From Helianthus annuus (lineage: Eukaryota > Streptophyta > Magnoliopsida > Asterales > Asteraceae): DNA of 64,000 nucleotides. The notes below the pieces were generated by a model that was not told where the DNA came from, ran no database searches, and was given only the letters and a program-made list of their open reading frames with translations. Positions 12,054-23,538 of the stretch are shown here, in pieces (the first letter of the stretch is position 1; every line of letters begins with the position of its first letter). Position numbers and translations under genes: made by a program. The stretch covers positions 86,917,350-86,981,349 of the forward strand of contig NC_035433.2 of NCBI RefSeq assembly GCF_002127325.2. Reading direction: 5' to 3'.

Positions 12054-12450
12054 TTATTTGATTTTAGTATTAGTGTTTAACTCTTTTAAAAACTTAGCAT
12101 GAGGGGTTACTAAACAATGATTTTCGAAAGTAGGTGACAAGAGATTAATTTCTTCAAAATTAGACTCTTCTTGTGATTTAACGTTATCGGACTCACCTTT
12201 TTCATTGTTTAACTCATGTGTCGGTTTTTCACTTTCTTGTTCTTCCATTTTTACATTTTCAACTATCTCTACGTTATTATTACAATTTAATTCTTCTCTT
12301 GCGCGGGATTCCTCTTCCCTTGCGCGAGACTCTTTTATGCGACGTTCGATAGTTTTAATGTGTTCTAATATCCTATTGGTCACTTCGGTGAGAGAAAAAG
12401 AATTTGGATCCTCAAAGCTTGAATCCGGTTGTTCGATCCTTGGCTCCTCA
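12054..12450 (-). pseudogene. Element B gag-like ORF, C-terminal part (cut by element D)
   Basis: This is an acidic, charged region with a likely coiled coil (IKTIERRIKESRAREE repeats), ending at the in-frame TAA at 12054-12056 just before pol. The apparent start codon a few bases to the right belongs to the LTR of element D and is accidental. Removing D and one copy of its target duplication makes this piece continue, in frame, the reading frame at 20754-21192. Confidence 0.7.
12446..12450. repeat. Target-site duplication of element D, left copy
   Basis: CCTCA borders the left LTR and is repeated at 20754-20758 after the right LTR. A 5-bp duplication is usual for Ty3/gypsy integration and shows that D is a complete insertion. 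Confidence 0.95.
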
Positions 12451-14494
12451 TGTAAGGTCCGCTTTTCCATAATGTTAGATTACTTACAAAAGAATAATTT
12501 TTCGGACATCAAAATACCAATTTTGACACATAGTAGGAATTTTTACAAAATTTGGGCATGACCCGTTTGTAATACGGACATACCCCCTGTTTTGACATAA
12601 TAGACGACATTCACTTACGACCCTATTAACATTAAACTATCCCAAACAAAAACAAGAAGTTTTCAAGTATAAGACTTCTAACAAGATTTAATCAAAGTAA
12701 CAAAACGTGAACCCAAAAGTATGCATATAAACTAGCGGAAGCGCTTGGTATAATAAGGCTTGAATACGTGCTCGCTCCATATCTCCAAATCGCCTATAGA
12801 GGTGTTTTACCTACATTAACAATCAAAATTTAAAAAGGTTAGTTATCACCATAGTAAATCATAACCTTTCGTTTTAGCTTTATCCATACAAAAACATTCT
12901 TACTTTTACGCATTCGACTACCCCAATAGTTAGGTTAGGCATAAACACTCTCATCGAGAGTTAAGCATACACATTCGACCCGTTTAATTGGGTTTAGCAT
13001 AAACACTCTCATCGAGAGTTAAGCATACACATTCAACCCGTTTAATTGGGTTTAGCATAAACACTCTCATCGAGAGTTAAGCATACACATTCAACCCGTT
13101 TAATTGGGTTTACTTGCTTTCAACATTACTCTTTCTTATATCCGTAAAACGGATTATAACTTTCATCTTTATTATAGCATTCAAAGCTATCCGTTAGAAC
13201 GGATGGCGTTCATCTTTACTTGACACGATTGAATTTCAATCGATCAAAATGCATAGCTTATCACCACTTTCGTTAGCATACCCAAATCCACTAGGGATTT
13301 GTCGCTTACTTACTACTTGTCGCATTTGTTATACAAGGATAGTTTTACATCAAATTATATAAATAGAAAATATAACAAGGACTTGTATGCAACGAAACAT
13401 ACATAGCTTTCCATACCCGGTTCGACTAAAAGTACCGGGTATGATGCATTAACTTTCGTATCATAATCATTTCTCAACATCCGCTTATGACGGATCTAAC
13501 TTTACTTTCAACAATCGGATATCTCAACGCTCACGGTTCCAACATAACAATTTAATACATTAGAGATTATTATACATATGAAAACATAATAAAAACATAA
13601 AGTGTACACTAACGTACCTCGATCTTGTGAACCTTCCAATTTCCTAGTATTGGAACCTTCCTCCTTCACGCCTATAATTACACATTCATTCGTTTATTTA
13701 GTACATCAACATTTCATTCATTCATCTTTCAAATCATATACATTATTCTTTTAAGCATTTCATCGAACACTTGGTGTTCATCATAATTACAAGCATTATT
13801 TACAAACATACAAGGCATGAATTTCCACTAGTTCATCATATAGTTCATTCCACAATCGATCCTCATTCATATCTTTATTTACCCTAGATAAATTTTCTAT
13901 AATTCAAGCATTACAACATCACCATACATCAAGATTTCACATATCTATAATCACATTGATCATCCTTTTCATATCACAATTTCATAAAATGGGTTTTTAC
14001 TAAAATCCTTCAAATAACCTAGAATCAAACATGATTCTTGTTCTAGAAGGTAACCCTAACTCAGATTTCTCAAATTTAGACACAAAATTTCGAGATTGGG
14101 TCGAGCCCCCCATTCTACAAATCATCAAATTCAGAAAATTAAACTTACCACTAACAAATTAGGGTTAGATTTTCGCAAGGAGGGTTCATGCACCGGATTA
14201 TCTTATGTATTTGGCTTTGATTCTTGATTTCTTGAAGCTAGGGTTTCACCTTTCTTTTGCCTGCTCTCTTTCTCGAACGACCAGAACCCAAATATGGGTG
14301 TTTGGTTTTAATTTTTGTTTATTAACTAAAACATTTAGTTTATTACTTACACATTGCACCCTTCCACTTAGAAAAAGTGTTCAACTTAGGCTTTCCCAAT
14401 ACTAACTTATCATTTTTGTCATAATTCATTACTATATTGAATTATTTGTTTATTTTCACCTATTATTAAACTAAACAAGTTTTGGGGTGTTACA
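12451..14494 (-). repeat. Element D 3' LTR
   Basis: The 2044-bp repeat begins TGTAAGGTCC on the plus strand and ends GGGGTGTTACA. It matches 18710-20753 at almost every base. It contains three tandem copies of a 58-bp unit at 12939-13112, each with the short hairpin CTCTCATCGAGAG. Confidence 0.95.
12939..13112. repeat. 58-bp tandem repeat, three units, in D LTR
   Basis: Units begin at 12939, 12997 and 13055 and include CTCTCATCGAGAG and AACCCGTTTAATTGGGTTT, both imperfect palindromes. The array is repeated in the other LTR at about 19198-19371. Confidence 0.9.
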
Positions 14495-14517
14495 AGTCTA
14501 CCCCCCTTAAAGGAGGT
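14495..14517 (-). other. Element D polypurine tract
   Basis: The minus strand shows AGGAG...AAGGGGGGTAGACT immediately before the 3' LTR, in the position of the plus-strand primer. Confidence 0.7.
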
Positions 14518-17500
14518 TTCGTCCCCGAAACCTTTCTCATTCCAACTAGACCACTTCTACTCTTACTTTTTCATCTATTCATTCACGACGCTTAATACAA
14601 CATAGATGCATTCGGGATCTTGGCCAGAGTTTCGTTCTTGCATAAACGTATTTGTACGCATTGTCCCTCCGTTCTTAAATCAAGTAAATTACTTTCATAA
14701 TCACATATAAGTCAGAATCTGATCCAGAGCTCTTATTAGTTTCGTTTTCACTTTATAATGCTAGTTCCTAGCACACCTCATCACTGGCAGTTCGTTCATT
14801 GAAGTTTATTCAGAATGTATACTATTGGTCGTACAAGCTTATGCTTACGACTTGTTTCTATCTTTCTAAATAAGCATAACGTATTCATACATTTACTAAT
14901 ATAAATAAATTGATTTATTTCATTCTGCACACGAATCATGCACGATATGATTCATTATTGTAATCATGAGCAAACCCTATTATCCCATTAATAACGTTCT
15001 TCTAATTACTTTCTTGTTCATAGGAGGGCTGAGCATAACATCTTACGTATACTATAAACATTTAATGACTTAGTGGTACTAATACAAAGCTACCCACTTC
15101 CTAATTACTTTTTCATACTTAATATGAGTATAAAGCATCATTCTACGGTTACTACCGTCGCTTGAACTAATTACAAGTTTGATTTTAGCCTCAAATTTAA
15201 TCCTTCGCACACTTTATTATTAGCTCCTTGCGTAAACTACTTATGATACAACTAGGTATGTTGTGTATGAGCACCATACGAGCGTTTAACCAATTCAGCT
15301 CAAACTTTCATTTAAGGCCTTTAGACCTCCCTCTTAACGACATTCATACCTTCTCACGCTGACCATTACAGATCGATCATTGTATACCATACCATAATTA
15401 TTCTACCATTCATTTTGTTCATACTTACAATTAAATCTATAGATTCTTAATCATAAATCAAGAATTAAGCATTTTACTAACCTCGCCTTCAATGCATAAG
15501 TCAGTTATCCGTGTGCCGGATCGATCCGCTTCTTTATATGTACCTCCCGTACCAGAATTGGTCTCATTGATTCATAAAATATGCTCCCACTCGTGAGCAT
15601 CCTTCCACTAGCTTCATTACTATCATCTCACGAAGAATTCCATTATATTTATCTATAAATAAATAGTTAGCATATAACTTTTCATAATTGCGTCCTACAT
15701 GGTATTTGTTCGCCTATTGGCTCTTTCACAATCTTCTTACGTACATGCTAAAACATATCATACATTCCATTTCTTACATACTATCCTTTCATTTTATTGG
15801 TTATTTCATCAATTTTCACGGTTTGGCCTTTCACGATCAGACTAACGCCCCCTTACCTATTGTGGTTGCATCGAGGTACACGTTCGTACCTTATACTCGC
15901 ATAATTGCAAGGACTGCATTTATTTCGTTTGACTTTTCAGAAGTCTAATTGTAAATACATTCTTACATATGGGTATCAGTTATCCTATTCTGACACATCA
16001 TTCTCTAGTCGAGCCCTAAGCTCTTATTAAAAATATAATCTTTTTATACGTACCTTGCGCGGGTCAAAACCCTTGACTCGTTATTTATACTTTGCGATGG
16101 TTAATGTTTTCCAAACTGTGACAATGCATGCCCATACATTATGCTCACCTATAAGTAATAAACTTGACAAACCGAACATTAAATACCGGGTTCAAACGGC
16201 GATCGCCATTTGACCCGTATAACTTATTTGAGTTTGGTACTTACTTTTTATTCTCACTTGTTCAATCCGTCTTCACTTACGAATTCGAACTTTTAATTTA
16301 TTACGTTTCATTCTTACCAGTTTGAATTTATTTCTCAGATTCTAGCATTTTCATCTGTACCTTTCGTTCTTCTGTCGTATCATTTACCATGTCATTTCTT
16401 ACGTAACACTTCTAGCAATTGTAAGTAATTATTATTTACTGTCTTTTACAATTTGACCTTTTAAAAATTAATCACACTTAGTACTTATTGTATATAAGTA
16501 TTGTTGGACGCGTTGTACTTACTTTCAATTCGAACATATTTACAAAATGTCTTTAGCTAACACCCCAACTAATATTATTTCCATACCCTTCATCAACATT
16601 GCCAAGTTTTCATTCCTGCCTTAGAACTTCTCAACTAAAATTTATGACCGATTAACCCTTATAATGAGGTCTTATCGGCTTAACATTATGCCAACAATTT
16701 CAACAAAACGTACCATAACATTTCTAATTTATTTATACATTTCACTTTGATTTCGAATATGCAAACATGTATACACCTCCATGTAGATAAATTTGAAGTG
16801 ATTGCAAAATCACTTACCTTTAGTGTTCACGTTCATGCTTGCCTCATTGCTTCCTCTTACCCCGTTTGCTATCCATATTTGAATCAACTGACGAGATTTC
16901 CATCCTTACATATTATTACATTCGTAACATTATTAGCTTATGTGAGCATACATACAACTATTCATTTTCTTTCTATTCATACGTTAATTGACTTTTGTTA
17001 GTCAAATTTCGTATAAACGAGACATTTATTAATAACTATCTCATTTCAAATCCATACAACTAATCTATCATCAAGCATAACACGTAAATCACTTAATACA
17101 TAATACATTAACTCTTTACTTTAGCATTTGTGTCTGATGACCATTTCATGATATCCCTATACTGTTGACTTTTAGATAGTCAACTGTCTTGCTTACACAC
17201 TTCAAACTTTTGAACATGTAATCATCTAAATATGATAGACCGTAATATTAATATTCTTCGTATTTCATACATACAATTTACGTAATCATCCAAACAATAC
17301 ACATATATGCATTCACCTTCACGTACTCTCACATGCTAATGGCTAATGCTTCATGATTCTACAAACAGTAAATATCATTCAAGTTAACTATATAACATAA
17401 TTCCAACGTATCCTTTACTAGTAAACTCATATGATTCGCATTTAGCACATATTCGCCTCTTAATCGTAACAAGGCAAATCACTAAATACACATAAGCATC

Positions 17501-18693
17501 ACACCATTCAAGTACAAGGTACAAGCCTCTAATGCATAATTCTGATCAAAGCATACGTTCATCTGAATTTTCATACAAATTCCATCTAACTCACATTCCT
17601 CAAATTATTTTCACCACTAATCTCATCATTTATTTCATATATTTTTTTTGATAAATTTATTAAAAATTTCGGCTCCTTCGCAAATCCAAGTACCTTAGTC
17701 TATATTTACTTCCTTCATTATTCATTATCATACGTTTCCAACTCCACTTTATACCTTCATCATTCATTTCATGCCATTCCATATGTTACATTCGACTTTC
17801 ATAAATTTTACTTTATCGCCAACAATCTACCTAACTTTACATAACTTATTATATCTTCTAATAACTTGACAAAAGCATAAAACGGGCATTTATGAGAAGT
17901 ATGGGAACTTAAATTATAGTTCACAAGCTTTCCACACAGTTCACATTTTCGTCCTTGATTACTATATTCGTAATCATGCATATCAATTTTTAACTTTCTA
18001 AGTTCTCATCATTCATTTCATACCTTTGTACACATCACGTTCATCTTTATAAATTTTTTTTTTAATACTATCATTCATTTCGTGTTAATCGTTACACTAC
18101 CTTCAATTCCTAAGAATTCCTTTCATTGCGATCTCAAGTGGTGATTATAGGTACTTAGTTATGCTTAATAAGACTTTACCTCATCATTTTATAGGTCATT
18201 TAGTAGATCGGAGACTCCAATTTCGAAGAACAACCAAAACAGCATTTTGTGTTTTCTGCTTGGCGTCGGCGACGGGTAGGGTGCCCGTCGGCGACGGGTT
18301 CAAAATAGTGGCGTCGGCCACATTCTCCCGTAGACAGGCGACTAAGGCGTCGGCCCAAAGGAGGGGGGGCGTCGGCGACGGATGTCCAGCCGTCGGCGAC
18401 GGCCTGCCATTTGTTGATTCGCTGCTGCTTCTATTTTAAGTGTTTTAACTCTTTCTCGGGTCCATTTCCAGCCGTACGGCCCCTGGAATTCATCGTTTCG
18501 CCCTCTATAATTATTCCTTCACATACTTAACTTAACTTAACTTAACTTTATATCTCAAGCACATTACATGTACTTGCATTCATCAAGAACTTAAATTGTT
18601 ACCTCGTTGGCGATCTTGGAGCGAGCACACTTTCGAATGAGCCGTCGGTTTGAGTTCAAGCATCGTGTCAAAAGCTCGAATCCCTCAAACCTA
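14518..18693 (-). other. Element D internal region without coding capacity
   Basis: This is about 4.2 kb of AT-rich DNA with many short T/C- and A-rich runs and no recognisable gag, protease, RT or integrase in any frame. The one GC-rich island, at 18261-18406, consists of repeats of CCGTCGGCGACGG, a perfect palindrome around a central G; it lies upstream (minus strand) of a CTATAAAATG at 18185-18194. No gene is called. Confidence 0.7.
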
Positions 18694-18709
18694 GGCTCTG
18701 ATACCAACT
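18694..18709 (-). other. Element D primer binding site (initiator Met tRNA)
   Basis: The minus strand reads AGTTGGTATCAGAGCC directly inside the 5' LTR; TGGTATCAGAGC is complementary to initiator-Met tRNA. Confidence 0.85.
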
Positions 18710-20753
18710 TGTAAGGTCCGCTTTTCCATAATGTTAGATTACTTACAAAAGAATAATTTTTCGGACATCAAAATACCAATTTTGACACATAGTAGGAATT
18801 TTTACAAAATTTGGGCATGACCCGTTTGTAATACGGACATACCCCCTGTTTTGACATAATAGACGACATTCACTTACGACCCTATTAACATTAAACTATC
18901 CCAAACAAAAACAAGAAGTTTTCAAGTATAAGACTTCTAACAAGATTTAATCAAAGTAACAAAACGTGAACCCAAAAGTATGCATATAAACTAGCGGAAG
19001 CGCTTGGTATAATAAGGCTTGAATACGTGCTCGCTCCATATCTCCAAATCGCCTATAGAGGTGTTTTACCTACATTAACAATCAAAATTTAAAAAGGTTA
19101 GTTATCACCATAGTAAATCATAACCTTTCGTTTTAGCTTTATCCATACAAAAACATTCTTACTTTTACGCATTCGACTACCCCAATAGTTAGGTTAGGCA
19201 TAAACACTCTCATCGAGAGTTAAGCATACACATTCGACCCGTTTAATTGGGTTTAGCATAAACACTCTCATCGAGAGTTAAGCATACACATTCAACCCGT
19301 TTAATTGGGTTTAGCATAAACACTCTCATCGAGAGTTAAGCATACACATTCAACCCGTTTAATTGGGTTTACTTGCTTTCAACATTACTCTTTCTTCTAT
19401 CCGTAAAACGGATTATAACTTTCATCTTTATTATAGCATTCAAAGCTATCCGTTAGAACGGATGGCGTTCATCTTTACTTGACACGATTGAATTTCAATC
19501 GATCAAAATGCATAGCTTATCACCACTTTCGTTAGCATACCCAAATCCACTAGGGATTTGTCGCTTACTTACTACTTGTCGCATTTGTTATACAAGGATA
19601 GTTTTACATCAAATTATATAAATAGAAAATATAACAAGGACTTGTATGCAACGAAACATACATAGCTTTCCATACCCGGTTCGACTAAAAGTACCGAGTA
19701 TGATGCATTAACTTTCGTATCATAATCATTTCTCAACATCCGCTTATGACGGATCTAACTTTACTTTCAACAATCGGATATCTCAACGCTCACGGTTCCA
19801 ACATAACAATTTAATACATTAGAGATTATTATACATATGAAAACATAATAAAAACATAAAGTGTACACTAACGTACCTCGATCTTGTGAACCTTCCAATT
19901 TCCTAGTATTGGAACCTTCCTCCTTCACGCCTATAATTACACATTCATTCGTTTATTTAGTACATCAACATTTCATTCATTCATCTTTCAAATCATATAC
20001 ATTATTCTTTTAAGCATTTCATCGAACACTTGGTGTTCATCATAATTACAAGCATTATTTACAAACATACAAGGCATGAATTTCCACTAGTTCATCATAT
20101 AGTTCATTCCACAATCGATCCTCATTCATATCTTTATTTACCCTAGATAAATTTTCTATAATTCAAGCATTACAACATCACCATACATCAAGATTTCACA
20201 TATCTATAATCACATTGATCATCCTTTTCATATCACAATTTCATAAAATGGGTTTTTACTAAAATCCTTCAAATAACCTAGAATCAAACATGATTCTTGT
20301 TCTAGAAGGTAACCCTAACTCAGATTTCTCAAATTTAGACACAAAATTTCGAGATTGGGTCGAGCCCCTCATTCTACAAATCATCAAATTCAGAAAATTA
20401 AACTTACCACTAACAAATTAGGGTTAGATTTTCGCAAGGAGGGTTCATGCACCGGATTATCTTATGTATTTGGCTTTGATTCTTGATTTCTTGAAGCTAG
20501 GGTTTCACCTTTCTTTTGCCTGCTCTCTTTCTCGAACGACCAGAACCCAAATATGGGTGTTTGGTTTTAATTTTTGTTTATTAACTAAAACATTTAGTTT
20601 ATTACTTACACATTGCACCCTTCCACTTAGAAAAAGTGTTCAACTTAGGCTTTCCCAATACTAACTTATCATTTTTGTCATAATTCATTACTATATTGAA
20701 TTATTTGTTTATTTTCACCTATTATTAAACTAAACAAGTTTTGGGGTGTTACA
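18710..20753 (-). repeat. Element D 5' LTR
   Basis: This is a 2044-bp copy of 12451-14494 and is followed by the second CCTCA. It contains the same 58-bp triplicate and the same chance 66-codon frame (plus strand, 20464-20664), which is therefore LTR sequence and not a gene. Confidence 0.95.
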
Positions 20754-21192
20754 CCTCATAATTCTCATATGAAGTAGATGGTTCACACCATTGTTCTTCA
20801 TTATAAGTATATGATGGATAAGTGTCGAAACTTTGTTCTTCATAGTACTCATATGAGGTGGGTTGTTCACGCCATGGTTCCTCATAATAAGTATATGAAG
20901 GTGGTGGCTCATATCTTGAGTCTTCAAAGTATGAGTATGAAGGCTCATACCTTGGTTCATCAAAATATGAGTATGAGGGAGGAGGTTCATACCTTTGGTC
21001 TTCATAGGATGTGTATGAAGTTGATGGCTCGTACCTGGGCTCCTCATAGTAGTTGTATGAATTGGATGGTTGATATGAAGTATTATATTGAACCGAGCGT
21101 GCGTTACGACAATTAGTGCAATAATTACCTCTATAATCATCCTCATCATAGGTGTAGTTGTAACCTCTCGAGTATTGATCCATAAGAATCAC
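20754..21192 (-). pseudogene. Element B gag-like ORF, N-terminal part: tyrosine-rich repeats
   Basis: The ATG is at 21192, or three codons later at 21183 (MDQYSRGY). After a small CTNC motif the protein becomes a repeat of about 12-14 residues of the kind YEEPRYEPPPSY, extremely rich in Tyr, Pro, Glu and Ser. No capsid-type (retrotransposon gag) domain or CCHC knuckle is seen, so it is either a reduced gag or only its C-terminal part. Element D cuts the frame; the rest is at 12450-12054. The position between primer site and protease-RT is that of gag. Confidence 0.6.
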
Positions 21193-21560
21193 TCAACAGA
21201 CCACAACTGAGTCTCGGGACCAGAAAACAAAAATAAGACGGAAACAGAAGCTGGACACGGCCCCGTGTTGGGTGAACACGGCCCCGTGGTCAGGGTCTGT
21301 ATCTGGGCGTTTTAATTAAAGTTACTGGTCACGTTGAGCACGGGGGCGTGTTGAGTGAGCACGGCCCGTGTTCAGACTCTGTATCTGGGCGTTTTAACTA
21401 AAAATATGAAGCACGGGGGCGTGTTCAGCGAGCACGGCCCCGTGTTCAGACTACTGTAAATGCAAAACTAAACTAAAATGCAGAAAAATGCGCGCGTTTT
21501 AAAAAGGTTTTGAAAAACTGATTAGGCCGTCGATTTTAAGCTTTCTTAAAATCCTTGTGT
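21193..21560 (-). other. Element B 5' untranslated region with GC motif copies
   Basis: This lies between primer site and first ATG. It holds about six copies of the CACGGCCCCGTG/CACGGGGGCGTG motif (21255-21442) in pairs separated by short spacers, and a repeated CTGTATCTGGGCGTTTTAA phrase. No coding is seen. Confidence 0.6.
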
Positions 21561-21577
21561 CCCCGGCAACGGCGCCA
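21561..21577 (-). other. Element B primer binding site (Asp tRNA)
   Basis: The minus strand reads TGGCGCCGTTGCCGGGG, complementary to the 3' end of plant Asp tRNA, six bases inside the LTR. This tRNA is the one used by Athila elements. Confidence 0.85.
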
Positions 21578-22767
21578 AAAACTTGATGTGTGTCGGTGTG
21601 TATATAATTTTGATGAGTATTTAAGCCCTTTTTACACTTTTAGCCAAGTTTTAAATTTATAAAACACGATATTCACTAACACTAAACACACATATGGGCA
21701 AGTGCACCCATCGTGGACGTAGTATAGTGTTGGTAAGATACCGAGGTCGTCCAAGGACACAAGATCTTTTAGTACCGGTTTATCCTCAACGTCTAATCAA
21801 ATCAAAAAGTGAGAAAAATGTTTTAAACTAAGAAAAATAAAAACTAACTAAATGCTGAAAAATAAAATAAAATAAAAACAGATAGACAAGATGAATCACT
21901 TGGATCCGACACGTGTATTAGTATAACCTATGATTATTTTTGCACTTTTGCACTTGTTTAAGAGATTATCTTAGTTATTGTAGTAGGCCCCTCTTTTGAA
22001 GGCGACGTTACCCTCAACCCAGTAGTTTGAGTCAGCAAGGATACAATCCTAAAGGGTCGGATTATTGAAAGATAATGAATTAAGTTATTAATGCAAATTG
22101 TGGTAGGCCCCGCTTTTGGCGGTGACGTTACCCTCGGCTAAGTAGTCTGAGTCAGCAGGGATACAGTCCTAAATAGCCGGGTTATAGTATTAATAGTAGT
22201 TAACTTATGAGGGGGTCAAAGAGTTTGGATCCCCGCCATCCAATACCTATGGGCATTGAAGGAGATCCTACTAAATTTGACCCAGGTCCCAAGCAGGACC
22301 TCTAAACGCTGAACAAGGGCAAGACCCTTACCAAACCGTTCCCTTAACCCCCGACCAGGTAGCCAACATACCTCCATATAGACCGTGGAGATATGAATGG
22401 TGAAAATCTTTTATTTTATATAGACAGTAAAATAATGCCAAGACACCACGGACAAACGATAAGGAAAGATCACCTTCAACATAAGTAACTAGTTATTAAA
22501 GTCATTAATACAAAACCAAATAAAAAGTGCAAAAGATTAAAAATAAAAAGTATTATACTAAACACTTGTCTTCACCAAGTGATGTAAGAGACTTAGGCAA
22601 ACATGGCCTTGATTGTCAAGAACTCTTACGATCAATCTTGGATCCCGAGACGACTCACACACTCTACGATGGACAATGGATGATGGTGTTATGGTGGTGG
22701 TGGGTGGTGGATGAAGTGTGAGAGAGGTGGTGTGCCAAGGGATGAGAGAGAATGAAACCAAGCTCCT

Positions 22768-22777
22768 CTATTTATAG
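22768..22777 (-). promoter_or_regulatory. Element B LTR TATA box
   Basis: CTATAAATAG on the minus strand, only about 16 bp downstream of the first GC-rich palindrome. The identical 10-mer is found in A and C. Confidence 0.65.
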
Positions 22778-22792
22778 GCTGAACAGAAGGCT

Positions 22793-23016
22793 GGACACGG
22801 CCCCGTGTCCGCTGGACACGGCCCCGTGCCCGTCTGACATTCTCTCTCTTCATTAATTGTAATTGCGAATTACAATTAATGCGCCTGCTGTACTTTCACC
22901 ACGCCCCCGTGCCCGCTGGACACGGCCCCGTGGTGGGCAATGGAAGCTTCTACTGGTTTGTCTTTTCTGCTGCTTCCTGGGCACGCCCCCGCGTTCGCTG
23001 GACACAGGGCGTGTTC
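22793..23016 (-). repeat. Paired GC palindrome array upstream of element B TATA box
   Basis: Three pairs of CACGGCCCCGTG-type motifs (starting near 22793/22814, 22899/22918 and 22980/22999), some extended to the 18-base palindrome GGACACGGCCCCGTGTCC. Between the first two pairs lies a perfect hairpin at 22851-22881 with 14-bp arms (CATTAATTGTAATT) and a GCG loop. Confidence 0.75.
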
Positions 23017-23262
23017 AGACTCTGTTTCTTCTCCTTTGCCTTGAGAGGTGCCGTTGAGGGTCCGGGCAGTCCACTTTTGTTCCTTTTCTTGTATTTTTGC
23101 TAGAATTAGTTGTCTTTTTTCTTCTTTTGTGATTTTGAGCTCATTTCATCCTGAAAATCCAAAAGGAAGACAAAAACACTCTTTTTCCAACATTAGTACT
23201 TAAAAAGGGTTAGTTTTATGCCTTAATTGATGTGATTTATATGTTGCATTTTACACACATCA

Positions 23263-23447
23263 CATTGTTACTTCCTACTATTCACAGTCGTAAATCGTTT
23301 TGCGTCGGTTAAACATTCGATTTCTTTGATTAACAACACTTACTCCACATAATACAAAACATAAAATCGACTACTTACAGTCAAAGAAGTCAAACTTGAC
23401 TTGGACTTTGACTTTAACTTTGACATTCGAAAACACGGGGTGTTACA
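23263..23447 (-). mobile_element. Element C 3' LTR fragment
   Basis: It matches the right end of the C 5' LTR (about 31860-32053) with a few substitutions and a short gap, and ends GGGGTGTTACA. Element B interrupts it at 23263. The rest should lie left of the window. Confidence 0.85.
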
Positions 23448-23462
23448 GCCTCCTCTTGTTTA
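23448..23462 (-). other. Element C polypurine tract
   Basis: The minus strand shows AACAAGAGGAGGC just before the 3' LTR. Confidence 0.65.
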
Positions 23463-23538
23463 GGGAATTTCGTCCCGAAATTAGGCTGAAAGCTGCACAT
23501 CACCGTGAGTGATTTTACCAATTTCTCGCTTCAGATCT

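Larger units (their letters stand above)
12451..20753 (-). mobile_element. Element D: non-autonomous LTR retrotransposon (LARD-like), 8.3 kb
   Basis: Two 2044-bp LTRs flank a 4215-bp internal region that has a primer site and polypurine tract but no gag or pol; the longest open frame there is about 90 codons. I spotted three substitutions between the LTRs (near 13138/19397, 13437/19687 and 14108/20368), so the insertion looks very recent. A 5-bp duplication (CCTCA) borders it. It interrupts the gag-like ORF of B. Large coding-free elements of this build are known as LARDs and must borrow proteins. The TGTAA/GGGGTGTTACA ends and Met primer site suggest a gypsy partner such as elements like A or C; that is inference. 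Confidence 0.9.
4584..23262 (-). mobile_element. Element B: Athila-like Ty3/gypsy retrotransposon (carries nested D)
   Basis: In transcription order (right to left) it contains a 5' LTR (21584-23262), Asp-tRNA primer site, gag-like ORF (split by element D), protease-RT-RNase H-integrase, an ATHILA ORF1-type reading frame downstream of integrase, a polypurine tract and the start of the 3' LTR, which is cut by element A. The Asp-tRNA primer site, the FMDD form of the RT active site and an extra ORF after integrase are typical of Athila. B itself sits in the 3' LTR of element C: bases 23263 onward match the C 5' LTR from about 31860. The B 3' LTR would continue left of the window. Confidence 0.85.
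21584..23262 (-). mobile_element. Element B 5' LTR (1.68 kb)
   Basis: On the plus strand it begins TGATGTGTGTC and ends ACACACATCA. The right edge is confirmed by the matching 3' LTR piece at 4584-4705 and because the next bases continue the LTR of element C. Inside are two related segments of about 90 bp (about 21980-22070 and 22101-22190, both with GACGTTACCCTC and GAGTCAGCA), a TATA box, a perfect hairpin and the GC palindrome array. Confidence 0.88.

Noticed and set aside
12451..12470. ATG start for the B gag-like ORF at 12470
   Set aside because: These bases belong to the LTR of element D; the true frame comes from 20754-21192.
12939..13112. Regularly spaced repeats resembling a CRISPR array
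   Set aside because: Three contiguous 58-bp tandem units without unique spacers, inside a plant LTR.
14205..14405. 66-codon plus-strand frame, repeated identically at 20464-20664
   Set aside because: Both copies lie at the same place in the two LTRs of element D; it is chance frame in LTR DNA.
20730..21149. 139-codon minus-strand frame with Met/His/Thr repeats
   Set aside because: It is a shifted reading of the Tyr-rich repeat ORF.
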